Assembly: GCA_030737835.1 (NCBI GenBank)
Contig: CM060853.1
Location: 6,539,819 to 6,603,818, forward strand
Reading direction: 5' to 3'
DNA length: 64,000 nucleotides
Source of the DNA: Acorus gramineus
Taxonomy: Eukaryota; Streptophyta; Magnoliopsida; Acorales; Acoraceae
Shown: one piece after another, positions 1 through 11,010 of the stretch
Layout of the letters: every line of letters starts with the position of its first letter
Numbering within the stretch: the first letter of the stretch is position 1
Position numbers and translations under genes: made by a program
The notes under the pieces: model-generated
Database searches by the model: none
What the model saw: only the letters and a program-made list of their open reading frames with translations
What the model was told of the DNA's origin: nothing

Positions 1-707
1 GATTATAAAATAACATAATTTGTTAGGACTTAAAAATAAAAATCTTTTTAATTAAACAATTCAAACATGAAAACAACTTAATAAGGAGACAGAAAGTGAC
101 CATATATAACTACAAAGAAAATGTTACATTGTTACAGTATAAAATACAAATCAAACATGTTTTTATTATTTTTTAAAATCTAATACCTCGATAAAAAGAT
201 GTACTTTTATAAAGATAAAATGTGTATTTTAATAAATTAAATAGTATTATTTATATAAAAAAAAATTGAGATATATATTTAATACATTGAATAGAAATGG
301 CTAATGAGATATATTATACCGCGCATCTGAACAGTAAAATTGACTGCTATAAACAGAGCTCGTTAACTAAAAGTGGGCCCCACGAAAGACATATTTGAAC
401 GCGCAAAACTATCTTTTATTCCAAAGTGGGCCCCAGTCGAAGGCCCAGCTGGAGCCCAGCTGTAGTACACGATGCGGAACGCGAGGAGACCTGGCGTGCA
501 CCGGACGCCAACTCGGATCCCACCCTGACCCGATCATGCAATCAGTACCCAACACGTGTACTTTTCACCACGTCATACGCTTCGTAAGACGCAACTACCC
601 TCAAAGGGTTGCGGAAAGTGGAAAAGAAATAAAGGGCAGTTTAGGTATTATACGGGAAATTCTTATGGGGTTTCGTGAGTGGGTAAGCTCTGGCTGAGCT
701 GTCTCAG

Positions 708-760
708 CGAGTCACGTGTCATCTGACGTCACTGTCTTTCTCATATATTTATTTAAAAAT
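708..760 (+). promoter_or_regulatory. Promoter-like block: G-box, CRE/C-box, TATA-like
   Basis: A CACGTG palindrome at 713-718 is followed by a TGACGTCA palindrome at 724-731 and an AT-rich TATA-like stretch near 741-758. In plants these two palindromes are classic bZIP/bHLH binding sites, and close pairing upstream of a TATA element is typical of light-, ABA- or stress-responsive promoters. No downstream gene was found, so this may be a decayed promoter or belong to an untranslated transcript. Confidence 0.3.
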
Positions 761-1087
761 AGGTTTGTTCAAAAAAAAAAAAAAAAATTGACTGGTATAA
801 ATCTTTGTCCCCTGTTTGTTTCGCAAATGGATAAAAATTATAAATAGAAATTGGTTATCTGGTTTGGATAAATGTTGTGTGTTTCCCTTGTCTTTAATTA
901 AATAAATTTTTTGTGTTGGCAAATGGTGGGATTTCCATTAAAATCAAGACCGGGATACAATAATAATATGTATTTGTTTTGATAGTTTAATTGGGTTAAT
1001 ATAAACCAATATCATTTATTATAATAATTTAAAAATTCATTCTTTCATTTTTGATAAAAATCACTTAAAATTTGTTTGATATTCATT

Positions 1088-1113
1088 TTATATATATATA
1101 TATATATATATAT
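1088..1113. repeat. (TA)n microsatellite
   Basis: An uninterrupted TA dinucleotide run of about 26 bases is seen directly. A shorter TA run lies at about 1245-1262. Confidence 0.9.
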
Positions 1114-3190
1114 TTATTGACACCTAAAATGATTATTAGACGCTTTAAACAAATTTTTTCATTCACAGAATCTACTATAACTTGTTTCATTGAAAAAGAT
1201 GAATTATTATTCTGCACCAAAATTACAAACTAAACTTTAAAACTACTATATATATATATATACATTATCAAAAAAGTTAACAATTATATTAACAAATACG
1301 TTTCAGATTTGTCATAATAAAAGGTGAGTGTGCCTATTCCGGTCTTATTCATATCTAGATTCGCCCATGCACTTATCCATGTAATGTTGAATCATTGCTC
1401 CAATAGTCCAATATTTTACCACGGTAGCTCAATCAAACCAGTGCGTTAAGATTAGTTCTAATCAGGGCCATTTGGGCATTTTAATGATAGTTTCATAGAA
1501 CATATTCCAAGATTATTGGAAACATATGTAATTCAATGCCTCAAAATAATTCCCCAAATAATGTTGTTACATCCAGTCTTTGCTTTCAACTCTTCAACCA
1601 TTTAAGTAAATCATTCATTTTGTGTTTATTTTGTTGGACATATCATGTAATTTCTAGTGATTATCCTGTTTTATAATATTCAATGATGATTAAAGAATAT
1701 GAAAGGAATATATTTATAAATGGGATAGATTTCTGGACCTAAAAATAAAATCCCACATTAAAAATATATGACCGATCTATCCCTCCCCCAACCTTTTACC
1801 ACAATCGAAGGTTCCACTGATTCGGCGGTCCAAATCGATGGACCACTATAAGGATAAAGAAAAAGAGATCATCTGATGCTCGCGCATCCATAACAGCTCA
1901 GCCGTCAAAATCAACACACGTGGACTGCATGTAATATCAGTCGTCCAATAAGATGGACCCCTCGTACTTCCACGGAATGGTCCACGGACAGTGATTTATG
2001 AACTTCAAAATCAGACGGCCGAGATCAGATGGAGCTTCACACAGAAGGATTAAAATTTAAGAGCCTTCTTTTGAATCCTAATATAGTGATTTTATCTTCA
2101 TTTATTATTACCCATGGGATATGAATCGGCATTGTGAGATAGATATCAGTTGGATCCTATCCTATATATCTGTTTGATATGTGTTATTTTTTATTTTAAT
2201 ATTTTTAGTAACATGTTTGTCTCGTATATATTATAGAAACAATACAACGCTAACTGAATTTCATCTCATGTATCATATGTTTCTATATGGTAATATTTTT
2301 AAATCAAAATTTTATTACATTTATGTGTTAGCTGTAAATGTACATATAAAACATATAACTTTTCTAAATATGAGGATGCATCTAACTCTTACATTGAAGG
2401 CTAAAAAAGGCATGAAAAACATGAATAAGATGGAAGTAATATTCATGTAGTAAGATGAATAATACGACTAAGAACAATATCTTATGCACTAATGAGACTC
2501 ACTTGCATCATCGATCATCATATGTTCATTGCACCTATTAATGAAAGTTCACAATCAAAATTATTATCACGTAATATTTATCCAAAGCAAGTGGTGCATT
2601 CCAAATATAATACAAGAAGAATATATATCTTATGCGTTACATCGTGTTGAAATTCAATAATAATAATATGTTATAAATCTAGTTGCACTTTCTGTTCTTT
2701 AGGTCCATAAATCTATTAATTGATTTTGGATCTAATTTAAAAATTAATAAAATCTTATAATTTCTTTTGAGTCAATTTTATTCTCATTAATCTAAAATTT
2801 CACTAAATTTATTTTTATTTGAATTTAAATTTTCCAAGAAAATACCAAGAAAATTTTTTTTCCAAGAAAATTAACAATATATCTATAGTATTTGGAGATA
2901 ATAAAATTAACTTTAAGAAAAATAATCCAATATGTATATTTTTTTCCTAAAAAATATAGCTTATATGAGATTAAAAGCTTTAATTCCATTTTCCTTTTCA
3001 CCTAAAAAAATACAGAAATAACATTCATCTTTATATGAGGACTCGCTGGACTTCAAATTTAAACCACGGGCTTAAACAAACAAGGGTATTCTCGTCATTA
3101 AACAACAACCCATTCCATTCTTCCATTTAAACCCGTAATAATTAAAAACCCTTCTACATTTTATTTTTTTTTAGTTTTAAGTCCTACAAA

Positions 3191-3412
3191 CTATTATATT
3201 TAGTGATCGATCATTTTCTTCTTCGTATTTAGGTTTTAATCCCCCGATTTAAAGGATAATTCATGGATAGATCCCTCACAAGGATTAAAAAGTAAATTAA
3301 ATAATTTATGAATAGGTCCCTCTCAGGGACTAAAAAGGAACTATCATTTAAATCTGGGGACTAAAACCTAAATACAAAGAAGGAAGGGATTGATCACTAA
3401 ATATGATGGTTC
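3191..3412. repeat. Foldback (inverted-repeat) element upstream of the O-fucosyltransferase gene
   Basis: The left arm (about 3191-3300) and right arm (about 3301-3412) are imperfect inverted copies. ATATTTAGTGATCGATCA near the left edge pairs with TGATCACTAAATAT near the right edge. TTTAGGTTTTAATCCCC pairs with GGGGACTAAAACCTAAA, and the GGACC(T)/GGGACTAAAA boxes also pair. The arms are almost contiguous, so the transcript would fold into a hairpin of about 110 bp. This looks like a MITE or other nonautonomous element ending about 270 bp before the start codon of the next gene. Confidence 0.7.
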
Positions 3413-3536
3413 GTTTTATTTTAACAAATAAAAAATAAATAATTATCATAGGGGCATTTATACACAAATCAACTAGCTTCAAGGGGACATATTGATAAAA
3501 TACATTGTTTTGAGGGGTATATGGAAAAACAGTCAT

Positions 3537-3573
3537 AAAAAAACGTAATGACGAAGCGGCATTACGTTTTTTT
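3537..3573. repeat. Perfect short hairpin upstream of the O-fucosyltransferase promoter
   Basis: AAAAAAACGTAATG (3537-3550) is followed by a 9-base loop and then its exact reverse complement, CATTACGTTTTTTT (3560-3573). It lies about 60 bases upstream of the TATA-like box of the downstream gene. It may be the end of a transposable element or simply a local palindrome. Confidence 0.6.
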
Positions 3574-3629
3574 TTACACATTGTTCCCGCCGGCCAGTAT
3601 AACATAATCCCGTACATCCAAACAGGTCC

Positions 3630-3685
3630 CCCAAATATAAACCCCCTTCTTGTTCTCTCTCTCTCTCTCAATCGAAGGTCCTCTA
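3630..3685 (+). promoter_or_regulatory. Core promoter and 5' leader of the O-fucosyltransferase gene
   Basis: A TATA-like AAATATAAAC at about 3633-3642 is followed after roughly 15 bases by a CT-rich tract (TCTCTCTCTCTCTC, 3655-3669), a common plant initiator/leader feature. The ATG chosen for the gene is at 3686. Confidence 0.4.
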
Positions 3686-6600
3686 ATGGCGAAGCGGACC
3701 CAAAATAGGCTCTCCTACATATCAGTCCCTTCTCAGTTCATCCACTCCATCTCCTCCTCCCCCTCCCTCCACTCCCTCCTCATCTCCCCAACCAAGAACC
3801 CCTCACCGTCGCCGTCTCCCTCCGCCGCGTCTCGTCTCCTCTCCCTCACAAGAAACCCAAAATCCTACCTCATCTGCCTCTCCCTCCTCGCCTTCCTCTG
3901 GACCTCCCGCCTCCTCCTCCTCGGCCCCGACCCCCTCCTCCCCTGCTCCCCCCTCGCCGCCGTCCGATCGCGCGGGCTCCTCTCGATGTCCGCGCTTCCT
4001 GTTCCGGATGGCGGCGCGATTTCCGAGACGGCGGCGGAGGGGGAGTTCTGGAGGCAGCCGGAGGGGTACGGTTACCGGGGGTGCGTCGGGCCGAGCGAGG
4101 GATACAGGAGGGAGAGCGAGGCGTTGGTGAGAGGGAGGAGGAAGTATTTGATGGTGGTGGTGTCGGGCGGGCTGAATCAGCAGCGGAACCAGATTGTCGA
4201 CGCGGTGGTCATTTCGAGGATTCTCGGGGCGGCTCTCGTGGTTCCGATCTTGCAAGTCAATGTCATCTGGGGCGACGAAAGGTTAGTGGGTTTGATTGGG
4301 GTTTTTTAAAAATGTGTTCTTGGAAAAAAAATTTGTTGAATCGATTTATGATTTAAATTTTTTTGGCGAGTGAGCGTTATGACGAAAGAAAGGTTTTCGT
4401 CAAGAAGAAAAACAATCCAAGAAAAAACGCGTTTTTGTGGTGAAAAAAAATTCCTTGAAGACGAAAGGTTGGCGCTTTGTGGGGAATTAAAAAATGCGAT
4501 TTTTTAACTGTATATGCTTTTGAAAAATGCGAACTTTAGAGTGAAACTGTGAAAAAAATTGCGTTTTTTTTCTTTCTGAGTTCGGACTTCTGAGAGGTTG
4601 GTTGGGTGGGTGTGTTTTTCGGAAAATCTTTTAGAGCAATTTTTGGTGGGGTTTTGAGTTTTGATAAAATTTTGTTTCTTTTCATTTGGGTTAATGAGAG
4701 AATTGAAAATCAAGATGTTCCAAAAATACGAGTTTTTGTGTGTTTTTTTTTTTTTCACTTGGCCAACGTTTAGTCAGGAAGAAAAAATTAAAAATCCATA
4801 AAAAAAAACGCGATTTTAGAATGAAATTGTATTTTTTTTAGAAATTCTTTTTAGAGCAATCTGTGGTGGGTTTGATGTTTTTATTAAAATTTTGTGCGTT
4901 CTTTTCATCCGAGTTGGTGAGAGAACTGAATTCCAAAAGTCCGAGTTTTTATGTTCTTTTTTTTTTTTTTAACATTTGGAAATCACGATCTCTCTGTAAC
5001 GTGAGTTCTGACATTTAATTCTTTTTAAATTGAGATTATACCGTTGAGAGGGTCAGATGAAGCTTTTTTAATTAGACGTTATAACAGTTAATTAGGATGT
5101 AAAACCATCACGTTTAGTCTAATTTACAACGAAATGCCACTAAATTCCGTTAATCACAAACAAGTATCTGCAACCCACAATTCAAAAATCAGTTTTTTGA
5201 AGTTGAATGATATTTGAAACCATGAAAACCTGTATATGAATTTAACATGTGAATTCAATCTGTTTTTTTGGGTGACTTTACTGTCATAGACTCTTAGCAA
5301 TTCAACAGTTCTAGTAATATTTTGTAAACTTGTTTGGAATCATTTGAATGGTCTACTTTTTACAATGCATGATTTTCTTAACACAAATGGATAGTTGGAT
5401 TCAAAACAAGAACTTCGGATAATACTGTTTTAAGGTTGTTTACATCGCATTGTTTTGTCATTACTTTGAATTATATATTGTTCATTCATTACACTGGGCT
5501 GAATCCTCCAATTGCACCTCCTCGCAGTGAATTCTCTGATATATTCGACCTGAAGCATTTCAAGAAGGTCCTCGCCGACGATGTCCGGGTGGTATCGTCC
5601 CTCCCATCAACACACGTGATGACGAGGCCCGTTTTGGAGTCACGGACACCTCTTCACGTCTCCGCCCAATGGATCCGGCAGAGGTACTCGAGGCGGGTAA
5701 GCATTGAAACCACTCGGGGGACAGTCGCTTGAATCATCTATGGATGCTAACTTACCAACTCTAATTGCAGCTTAACAAGGAAGGCGTCCTGCTCTTGCGA
5801 GGCCTTGATTCAAGGCTGTCGAAGGACCTCCCTCTCGATCTCCAAAAGCTCCGGTGCAAGGTTTGCAAGCCTTCTTTGCACCTCTGTCTTTCCTACCCGT
5901 TCGATCTTGATGGATGATATTCATTTCACGGTTGTTTTGGAATCCGTTTTTTTAGGTTGCTTTCCATGCATTAAAATTCTCCGCCCCAATCCTCAACATC
6001 GGGAATAGACTGGCGGATCGGATGAGAAAACAAGGGCCATACCTTGCTCTGCATCTGAGGATGGAGAAGGATGTGTGGGTGAGGACCGGTTGCCTTCCAG
6101 GGCTGAGCGAGGAGCTCGATCAGATCGTTCAAGAAGAGAGGAAGCTTCGCCCTGAGCTCCTCACCGCGAGGTCTAACATGACTTTCCACGAGCGCAAGCT
6201 CGCAGGACTCTGCCCCTTGAACGCCCTCGAAGTTGCTAGGTACTCTTCTTCAAACACCTAATACAGTACATACTTTACTATGTCATTACAAAAACGGTAA
6301 GTGTGACAGTAGGCCTACTAAACAGGTTTCTTAAAGCACTTGGAGCTCCGAGGAATGCGAGGATATTCTGGGCGGGAGGCGAACCATTTGGTGGGGAAGA
6401 CGCGTTGCTTCCCTTGACTCGCGAATTCCCCAACTTTTACAACAAGGACAGCATATCCTTGCCGGGCGAGCTTGAGCCCTTCTCGAAGAGGGCGTCCCTT
6501 CTGGCAGCCATCGATTTCGTGGTGTCCGAAAGGGCTGACGTCTTCATGCCGTCTCATGGTGGAAACATGAATCATGCGATGCAGGGACTCAGAGCCTATG

Positions 6601-6821
6601 CGGGGCACAGGAAGCACATAACGCCGAACAAGCGGGAGATCTTCACGCACTTCTTGAACACTTCGATGCCCGAACCAGAGTTCAACAGGATCATAAAGGA
6701 GTTGCACAAGAACTCTCTGGGGCAGCCTGAGATGAGGACAGACAAGGCGGGGAGGGATGTCACGGCCTACCCCGTCCAGGAGTGCATGTGCAACGATTCA
6801 AAAGCGAGGTTGACCTTGTGA
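3686..6821 (+). CDS. O-fucosyltransferase family protein (plant GDP-fucose protein O-fucosyltransferase-like)
   Basis: Five exons: 3686-4281, 5528-5696, 5771-5860, 5956-6239, 6326-6821; all introns GT..AG and phases agree, giving 544 residues. The protein is a type II membrane protein: a short basic N-terminus, then a single membrane anchor at about residues 60-79. The lumenal catalytic part has GGLNQQRNQ (161-169), which begins the GDP-fucose-transferase fold, HLRMEKD (318-324), the family's conserved HLR-x-E-x-D segment, and near the C-terminus GEPFGGEDALLPL and SHGGNMNHAMQG, which match the plant family's nucleotide-sugar site. By family knowledge it acts in the Golgi, probably on cell-wall glycans or glycoproteins; the acceptor cannot be read from sequence. 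The first ATG in frame after the leader was used. Intron 1 is unusually long and repetitive. Confidence 0.92.
4500..4975. repeat. Degenerate tandem duplication in O-fucosyltransferase intron 1
   Basis: Two blocks of roughly 200 bases (about 4500-4760 and 4790-4975) share the same order of motifs: AAATGCG or AACGCGA, then TTTTAGAGCAAT, then GGTGGG-GTTTGA, then AAAATTTTGT, then TTCTTTTCAT, then GAGAGAA-TGAA, and finally a CGAGTTTTTGTG-type motif followed by a T-run. The copies have diverged, so the duplication is old. Confidence 0.55.
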
Positions 6822-7073
6822 TCTGATCAATCTATTTCTGCCCCACATTGGGTTGGTTTAGAACAAACACCTGTTGGAGATTTTCACAGAAGGTTCCCCT
6901 CTGGGAGGAGGCCAGTTTTGGAGTGGGAAGCTCACATCACAACGTTGAACTCACACAGATGATGGTCGTTGTTGATATTTGTGATACTAGATTTTTTGGA
7001 TGTAAGGATTAGATTTTTTTATTCTTTTGCTGCGGCAGCTGTGTAGTCATTGCTCTGTATATAACCTTGTATG

Positions 7074-7079
7074 AATAAA
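7074..7079 (+). terminator. Polyadenylation signal of the O-fucosyltransferase gene
   Basis: AATAAA lies about 250 bases after the stop codon, preceded by a T-rich stretch. It is a plausible near-upstream element for 3'-end formation. Confidence 0.5.
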
Positions 7080-7099
7080 AAGAAAAGAAAAATTCAGAA

Positions 7100-7740
7100 T
7101 CACATTTTTTTTGTCTTCTGTGTTTTCTCTATGCATGTGAATCTTTCATGGCTCATCTTTCTTCGGATAATTTAGGCGTTGATGAAAGTGAACGAACTTG
7201 AGAAGATGGAAACACAACCATACATGAAAATAGATTTACGTGGTTTATCCAGAGAGAGGGAAAGAAAGGATTTTCTATCAAATTTTTGGATTACAAACTC
7301 TATGCATGGGACACGATTCTGATTCTCACTCTCAACCTTGGACTTAAGTCTGGAAAGAAAATATATCCCCGATACATTACCACAGTGTCCGGATTGTGAT
7401 TACACGCGAATAATACTCATGCATCTTATTTTACCCGCGTTTTCATTCGTAGTGACAATAAAAAAAACTTCGTTGTTGCAATCCTTTCTTGACAATATAG
7501 AAATTAAGATGCAAGACATAAACGTTAGACCCAACATAGAAGAACATGAACTTACTTATATGATCTCCCCAGAGTCTTGTGTAACAGTCTTTACAAGTGT
7601 CAGTATGCATCAAACATATTAGTATCATCATCTCTGTTTCAGTCTCTAAAAACCAAAACTGCCAAAGCAAAAGCAAAAGCTAACACTACTCAAAGAAAAG
7701 CAAAAGATTAGAGCATCTCGTATCCCTTTAATCTTTCCCT
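7100..7740. other. Intergenic, possible degraded LTR fragment
   Basis: No gene is seen. The stretch around 7200-7260 (ATTTACGTGGTTTATCC with flanking purine-rich sequence) resembles a phrase common in plant Copia LTRs, but no matching second LTR or coding domain is present. The open frames here start at non-ATG codons and show no family features. Confidence 0.3.
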
Positions 7741-7829
7741 TTAATCTTTACTCACTCCCCAAGCAAACACTCCTCTTTAGTCTCATCTCCTCCTCTCTCC
7801 ACACAAACACACACACAGACTCCTCCAAT

Positions 7830-8816
7830 ATGAACTACCTTCATCTACTCCTCCTCCTCCTCTCCTCCCTCAGCATCTGCTCCTCCCAATCAACCCTCTG
7901 CCGAACCACCTGCGGCGACATCCCAATCCAGTACCCCTTCGGCATCGACGAAGGCTGCGGCAGCCCGTACTACCGTAACGCCTTCACCTGCTCGTTCTCC
8001 TCCGGTCTCCGCCTCCGCACCCCCTCCGGCACCTACCCAGTCAAGAAGATCACCTACTCCCCCGACCCACACTTGATCGTCACCGACCGCTTCATGTGGG
8101 ACTGCGCGGACGCCTCCGCGTATCGCCCGACGAGGCCCTTCAGCCTCGACACGAGCACGCGCTTCGTCCTCTCCCCTCTCAACGACTTCCTCTTCTTCAA
8201 CTGCACCCCGGGCTCGGTCGTCTCCCGCCCGCGCCCCAGCGAGTGCGCGCGCGAGCCCGACCTCTGCGCGTCCGCGTGCGACCCCTCCGCGTACCTCTGC
8301 CGCAACCTCCCCAACTGCCCTTCAAACGCGCCCCCCTGTTGCGCGTACTCGCCGAGGGCGTCGGAGTCGCTTCGTCTCATGCTGACGCGGTGCACCACCT
8401 ACACGAGCGTCTACTGGAGCAGCCTCGACGTCGGCGGAGGCGGAAACGGCGCGCCTTGGCCTTACGATCGGGTCCCCGAATACGGCGTCCGCATCGAATT
8501 CGAGGTGCCGGTCACCATCGATTGCTTGCGGTGCATGGACAGCGCGAGCGGGGGCGCGTGCGGGTACGACACGGGGTCGCGGAGGTTCCGGTGTCTGTGC
8601 CGGGAGGGGAACGAGACCGTGAATTGCGTCGATTCGGGGGAAGGCGGCGCGCAGAGGAAGACGAGGAGGGCGGGGGTCGTCGCGGGTGCGGTCGTCACGG
8701 TTGCGTCGTTTTGCGCCTTCGTCGGCGTTGGGGGTTTTGTTTGGCGGCTTAGGAAAATGAGGTTGAATAAGCCGGTGACATGCGGAGTTCAGACTAACGA
8801 GAATCGGCTCTTTTGA
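7830..8816 (+). CDS. Wall-associated receptor-like protein without kinase (GUB_WAK_bind / WAK_assoc type)
   Basis: A single-exon gene of 328 residues. A hydrophobic signal peptide covers residues 1-19. The mature N-terminus has CRTTCGDIPIQYPFGI (24-39), the hallmark start of the galacturonan-binding GUB_WAK domain, followed by many cysteines in the spacing of that domain and then of the WAK-associated C-terminal domain. A membrane segment lies at about 281-305, followed by a basic stop-transfer sequence and a tail of only about 20 residues. There is no kinase domain, whereas LRK10L/WAKL relatives carry one, so it may be a binding-only co-receptor or decoy, or a copy that lost its kinase exon. 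Family knowledge places it at the plasma membrane contacting pectin. Codon usage is strongly GC-rich compared with the flanks. The start is the first ATG after a CT/AC-rich leader. Confidence 0.88.
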   Translation: MNYLHLLLLLLSSLSICSSQSTLCRTTCGDIPIQYPFGIDEGCGSPYYRNAFTCSFSSGLRLRTPSGTYPVKKITYSPDPHLIVTDRFMWDCADASAYRPTRPFSLDTSTRFVLSPLNDFLFFNCTPGSVVSRPRPSECAREPDLCASACDPSAYLCRNLPNCPSNAPPCCAYSPRASESLRLMLTRCTTYTSVYWSSLDVGGGGNGAPWPYDRVPEYGVRIEFEVPVTIDCLRCMDSASGGACGYDTGSRRFRCLCREGNETVNCVDSGEGGAQRKTRRAGVVAGAVVTVASFCAFVGVGGFVWRLRKMRLNKPVTCGVQTNENRLF

Positions 8817-9107
8817 TTGTGTGTTTGTTTTTCTGGTGTCTACATATGTATTTTTGTTTTGGTCTGTGTGGAATAATAATACATAACTGAATAGGCGTAA
8901 ACTTGAATTACTTTCGCATACATTTTGAATCAGCAAAGATTGTTACGTTATTTTGAACCAATCGGAGGAGGCCGTGCTCTAATCTTGGATCCTCTACTGC
9001 TATTCTTCGGTTAGGAATAATTGTTAGAATCAATATCAACGTTACATCAATAATGTCTATGCTTTACTATCAATGTATATATATTATATTTTGATAAAGA
9101 ACTGCAG

Positions 9108-9205
9108 GCAAGGCTTTCATAGGCAACAGAGCTGAGCTCGAGAAGTACTTGCCGGGGAAGAAATTCGACCTACCATTGGTGGCGATGAGGTTCTGGAAGG
9201 TGTGA
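9108..9205 (+). pseudogene. Orphan terminal exon (gene fragment, unidentified)
   Basis: After a plausible splice acceptor (ACTGCAG, ending at 9107) one frame stays open for 31 codons, reading KAFIGNRAELEKYLPGKKF (19 residues) and then further residues to a TGA at 9203-9205. The composition is protein-like and unlike the AT-rich surroundings. No upstream exon in this frame was found; the preceding gene ends 290 bases earlier and is complete. It is probably the last exon of a gene that was lost or carried in by a transposon, or an alternative 3' exon. I do not recognise the protein. Confidence 0.35.
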
Positions 9206-11010
9206 TCTCCAAATTGTATTGGAAGTGAAGACACAACCTATGTATCTTCCAGCACTTGTTAGAAATTATTTTTGCATTTTGAATTCATGTAATTCATTAG
9301 AATATATATATGTTTTTTTTTTATAAAAACTTATATCTTATTAGATGAAAAATACTAAAATATTAAAACAAGTGTCGGAGTTAGAAAAAGACTATATAAA
9401 ACAAAATATACTTTTATAAAATATGAAGTATATATATTCTAATGAATTATGTGTACCCAAATATAAAAATTTAATAAATTTCTATTAAAGATGTATGCTA
9501 TGAGAGGATGTGGCTAACAAAGTATATATACGTAATAATAACACTCTAATCCTTTTTGGCTTTTCTTTTATGTATTTTGTATTTGGACCATTTGTATACT
9601 ATCAATTTATCATTTGGACATTTTTTTACAGTAAGTTCTTAAAAAATTATATTTCTTCTCACTTTGATAATAAAAATAATAATAAAGTGTACATTTGAAT
9701 AAATATAGTATTCACACACATGTTATTCATCACCAAAAAAAAGGTTATATATTTTATTTATTTAATAATTGTAAAACGATCACCGCCCTCCCTGTTTATC
9801 ATAAAAGTCGTCATTTTGCTTTAAAGCCCAGCCCATGCCAGTTGGGCCTATACCCGGCCTGTTTAGGAGACAGGTCGGGCTCGATCTTCATTTTGAGACT
9901 TGGGCTCATTTGGGCTGGCCCGTAAGCCCACCCCGCCCACAGGCCTAGTCTTTGGGCGTTTGAAAAACCCTAAAAAAAAAAAGGACGATGATACACTCAG
10001 TCCATTTTGTAATCTCATATGTTATGATGATGTATATACTGTGTTATTATAGTGTATAAAGTTTTATCATAGTATATGGCGCAAAATGTGTTATCATTTT
10101 TTTAATTTAAAAAAAATACATTAATGTATCTCAGTACACATTTCATTTCATATAACAACATGTATTTCAGTTGAAGAGTGCATGGTTTTTTTTAAAAAAA
10201 ATTGATGTGTACTACAATTGAAACTGCTATAGGTGCTGGACATATCCTTTTGTAAAAACAAAATGTGGTGGGGATTTGAGGTCCCTTGGTCACCCAAGCC
10301 TGGGCTCGGCCAGCAGGCCTATTCAGGCTTAGGGCCCTACCAGGCCTAGGCCCGTGGGTAGAGCCTAGCCTTTTTTTTTTTCACCTGGCCGGCCCATTGA
10401 TACCTAATTTATCATGTACCAACTCTTATGCCTGGTTTAGCATTGGGATAAGGGATTAAGATAAAAAAATAATTAGATTAAATCACATGTAATCCCATAT
10501 GGTATAAGAAAAACATGGACAATTGTCAATGTTTTGAGAGAAAAAGTGAAAATATTTTGTTTTAAGTAAAAGGTGAATTATACTTTATCTTCATTTTTTA
10601 ATCTTATTTTATAAAAACATAACATTTATGACTGTCATTAAAAAAAAAAACAAAACAAAAAACTTCGTGAAATCAAAACCACCAATATTGATATTTTTAA
10701 TTTTTTTTTAAGTTACCCCGTATTTTAGATTATGTTATCCATATACAAAGTTAAGGATCAGGACATAAAAAAATAAAGACAACAAAATTCATTATCAAAT
10801 GATAAAAATAGTGATTTTTTTATTTTCATAAATTTGATTAATTTATTCTAAATATTTATCTTTTACCAAACCATGCCTTAAAATTCCACTTCCATCTGAC
10901 CGTTAATCGAATTATTGGTGGTCGCAATCGTGCATAAATGTCAGTTCTTCACCTTGAAAAACAAAAAGAGACGTCGAGGAGCCCCAAAAAAAAGAGAGAG
11001 AAAGGAAAAG
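9206..11010. other. Intergenic, AT-rich with a GC-rich repeat pair
   Basis: No gene is seen between the orphan exon and the Clot gene. The region holds AT-rich low-complexity sequence and the GC-rich repeat blocks annotated separately. The last 100 bases, including an A-rich purine tract at 10985-11010, form the Clot leader. Confidence 0.5.
9822..10400. repeat. Probable nonautonomous transposon with GGCCTAGGC/GGGCTT-rich ends
   Basis: Two GC-rich blocks (about 9822-9955 and 10265-10400) contain many copies of GGCCT, AGCCC and GGGCTC in opposite orientations (for example GCCCACAGGCCTAGTC and ACCAGGCCTAGGCCCG). They flank an AT-rich core. Such GC-rich ends around an AT-rich core are seen in plant hAT-like miniature elements. 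Exact boundaries and target duplications were not resolved. Confidence 0.4.

Larger units (their letters stand above)
1..3190. other. AT-rich intergenic region, no gene recognised
   Basis: No convincing coding sequence is seen. A more GC-rich island lies at about 355-735 and a second at about 1775-2060; both contain ACGTG-core motifs typical of plant promoters, but no coding exon follows either one. A short stretch near position 28 (GGACTTAAAAATAAAA) and a similar one near 1736 resemble the arm of the large inverted repeat at 51080-52210, so they may be fragments of that family. The open frame at 395-697 has no family resemblance and does not begin with ATG. Confidence 0.6.

Noticed and set aside
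395..697. 100-codon open frame in a GC-richer island
   Set aside because: It does not start with ATG, has no family motif, and lies in a promoter-like region.
8096..8752. Long alternative frames on both strands over the wall receptor gene
   Set aside because: They are shadows caused by high GC; the 7830 frame alone has the signal peptide, cysteine pattern and membrane helix.
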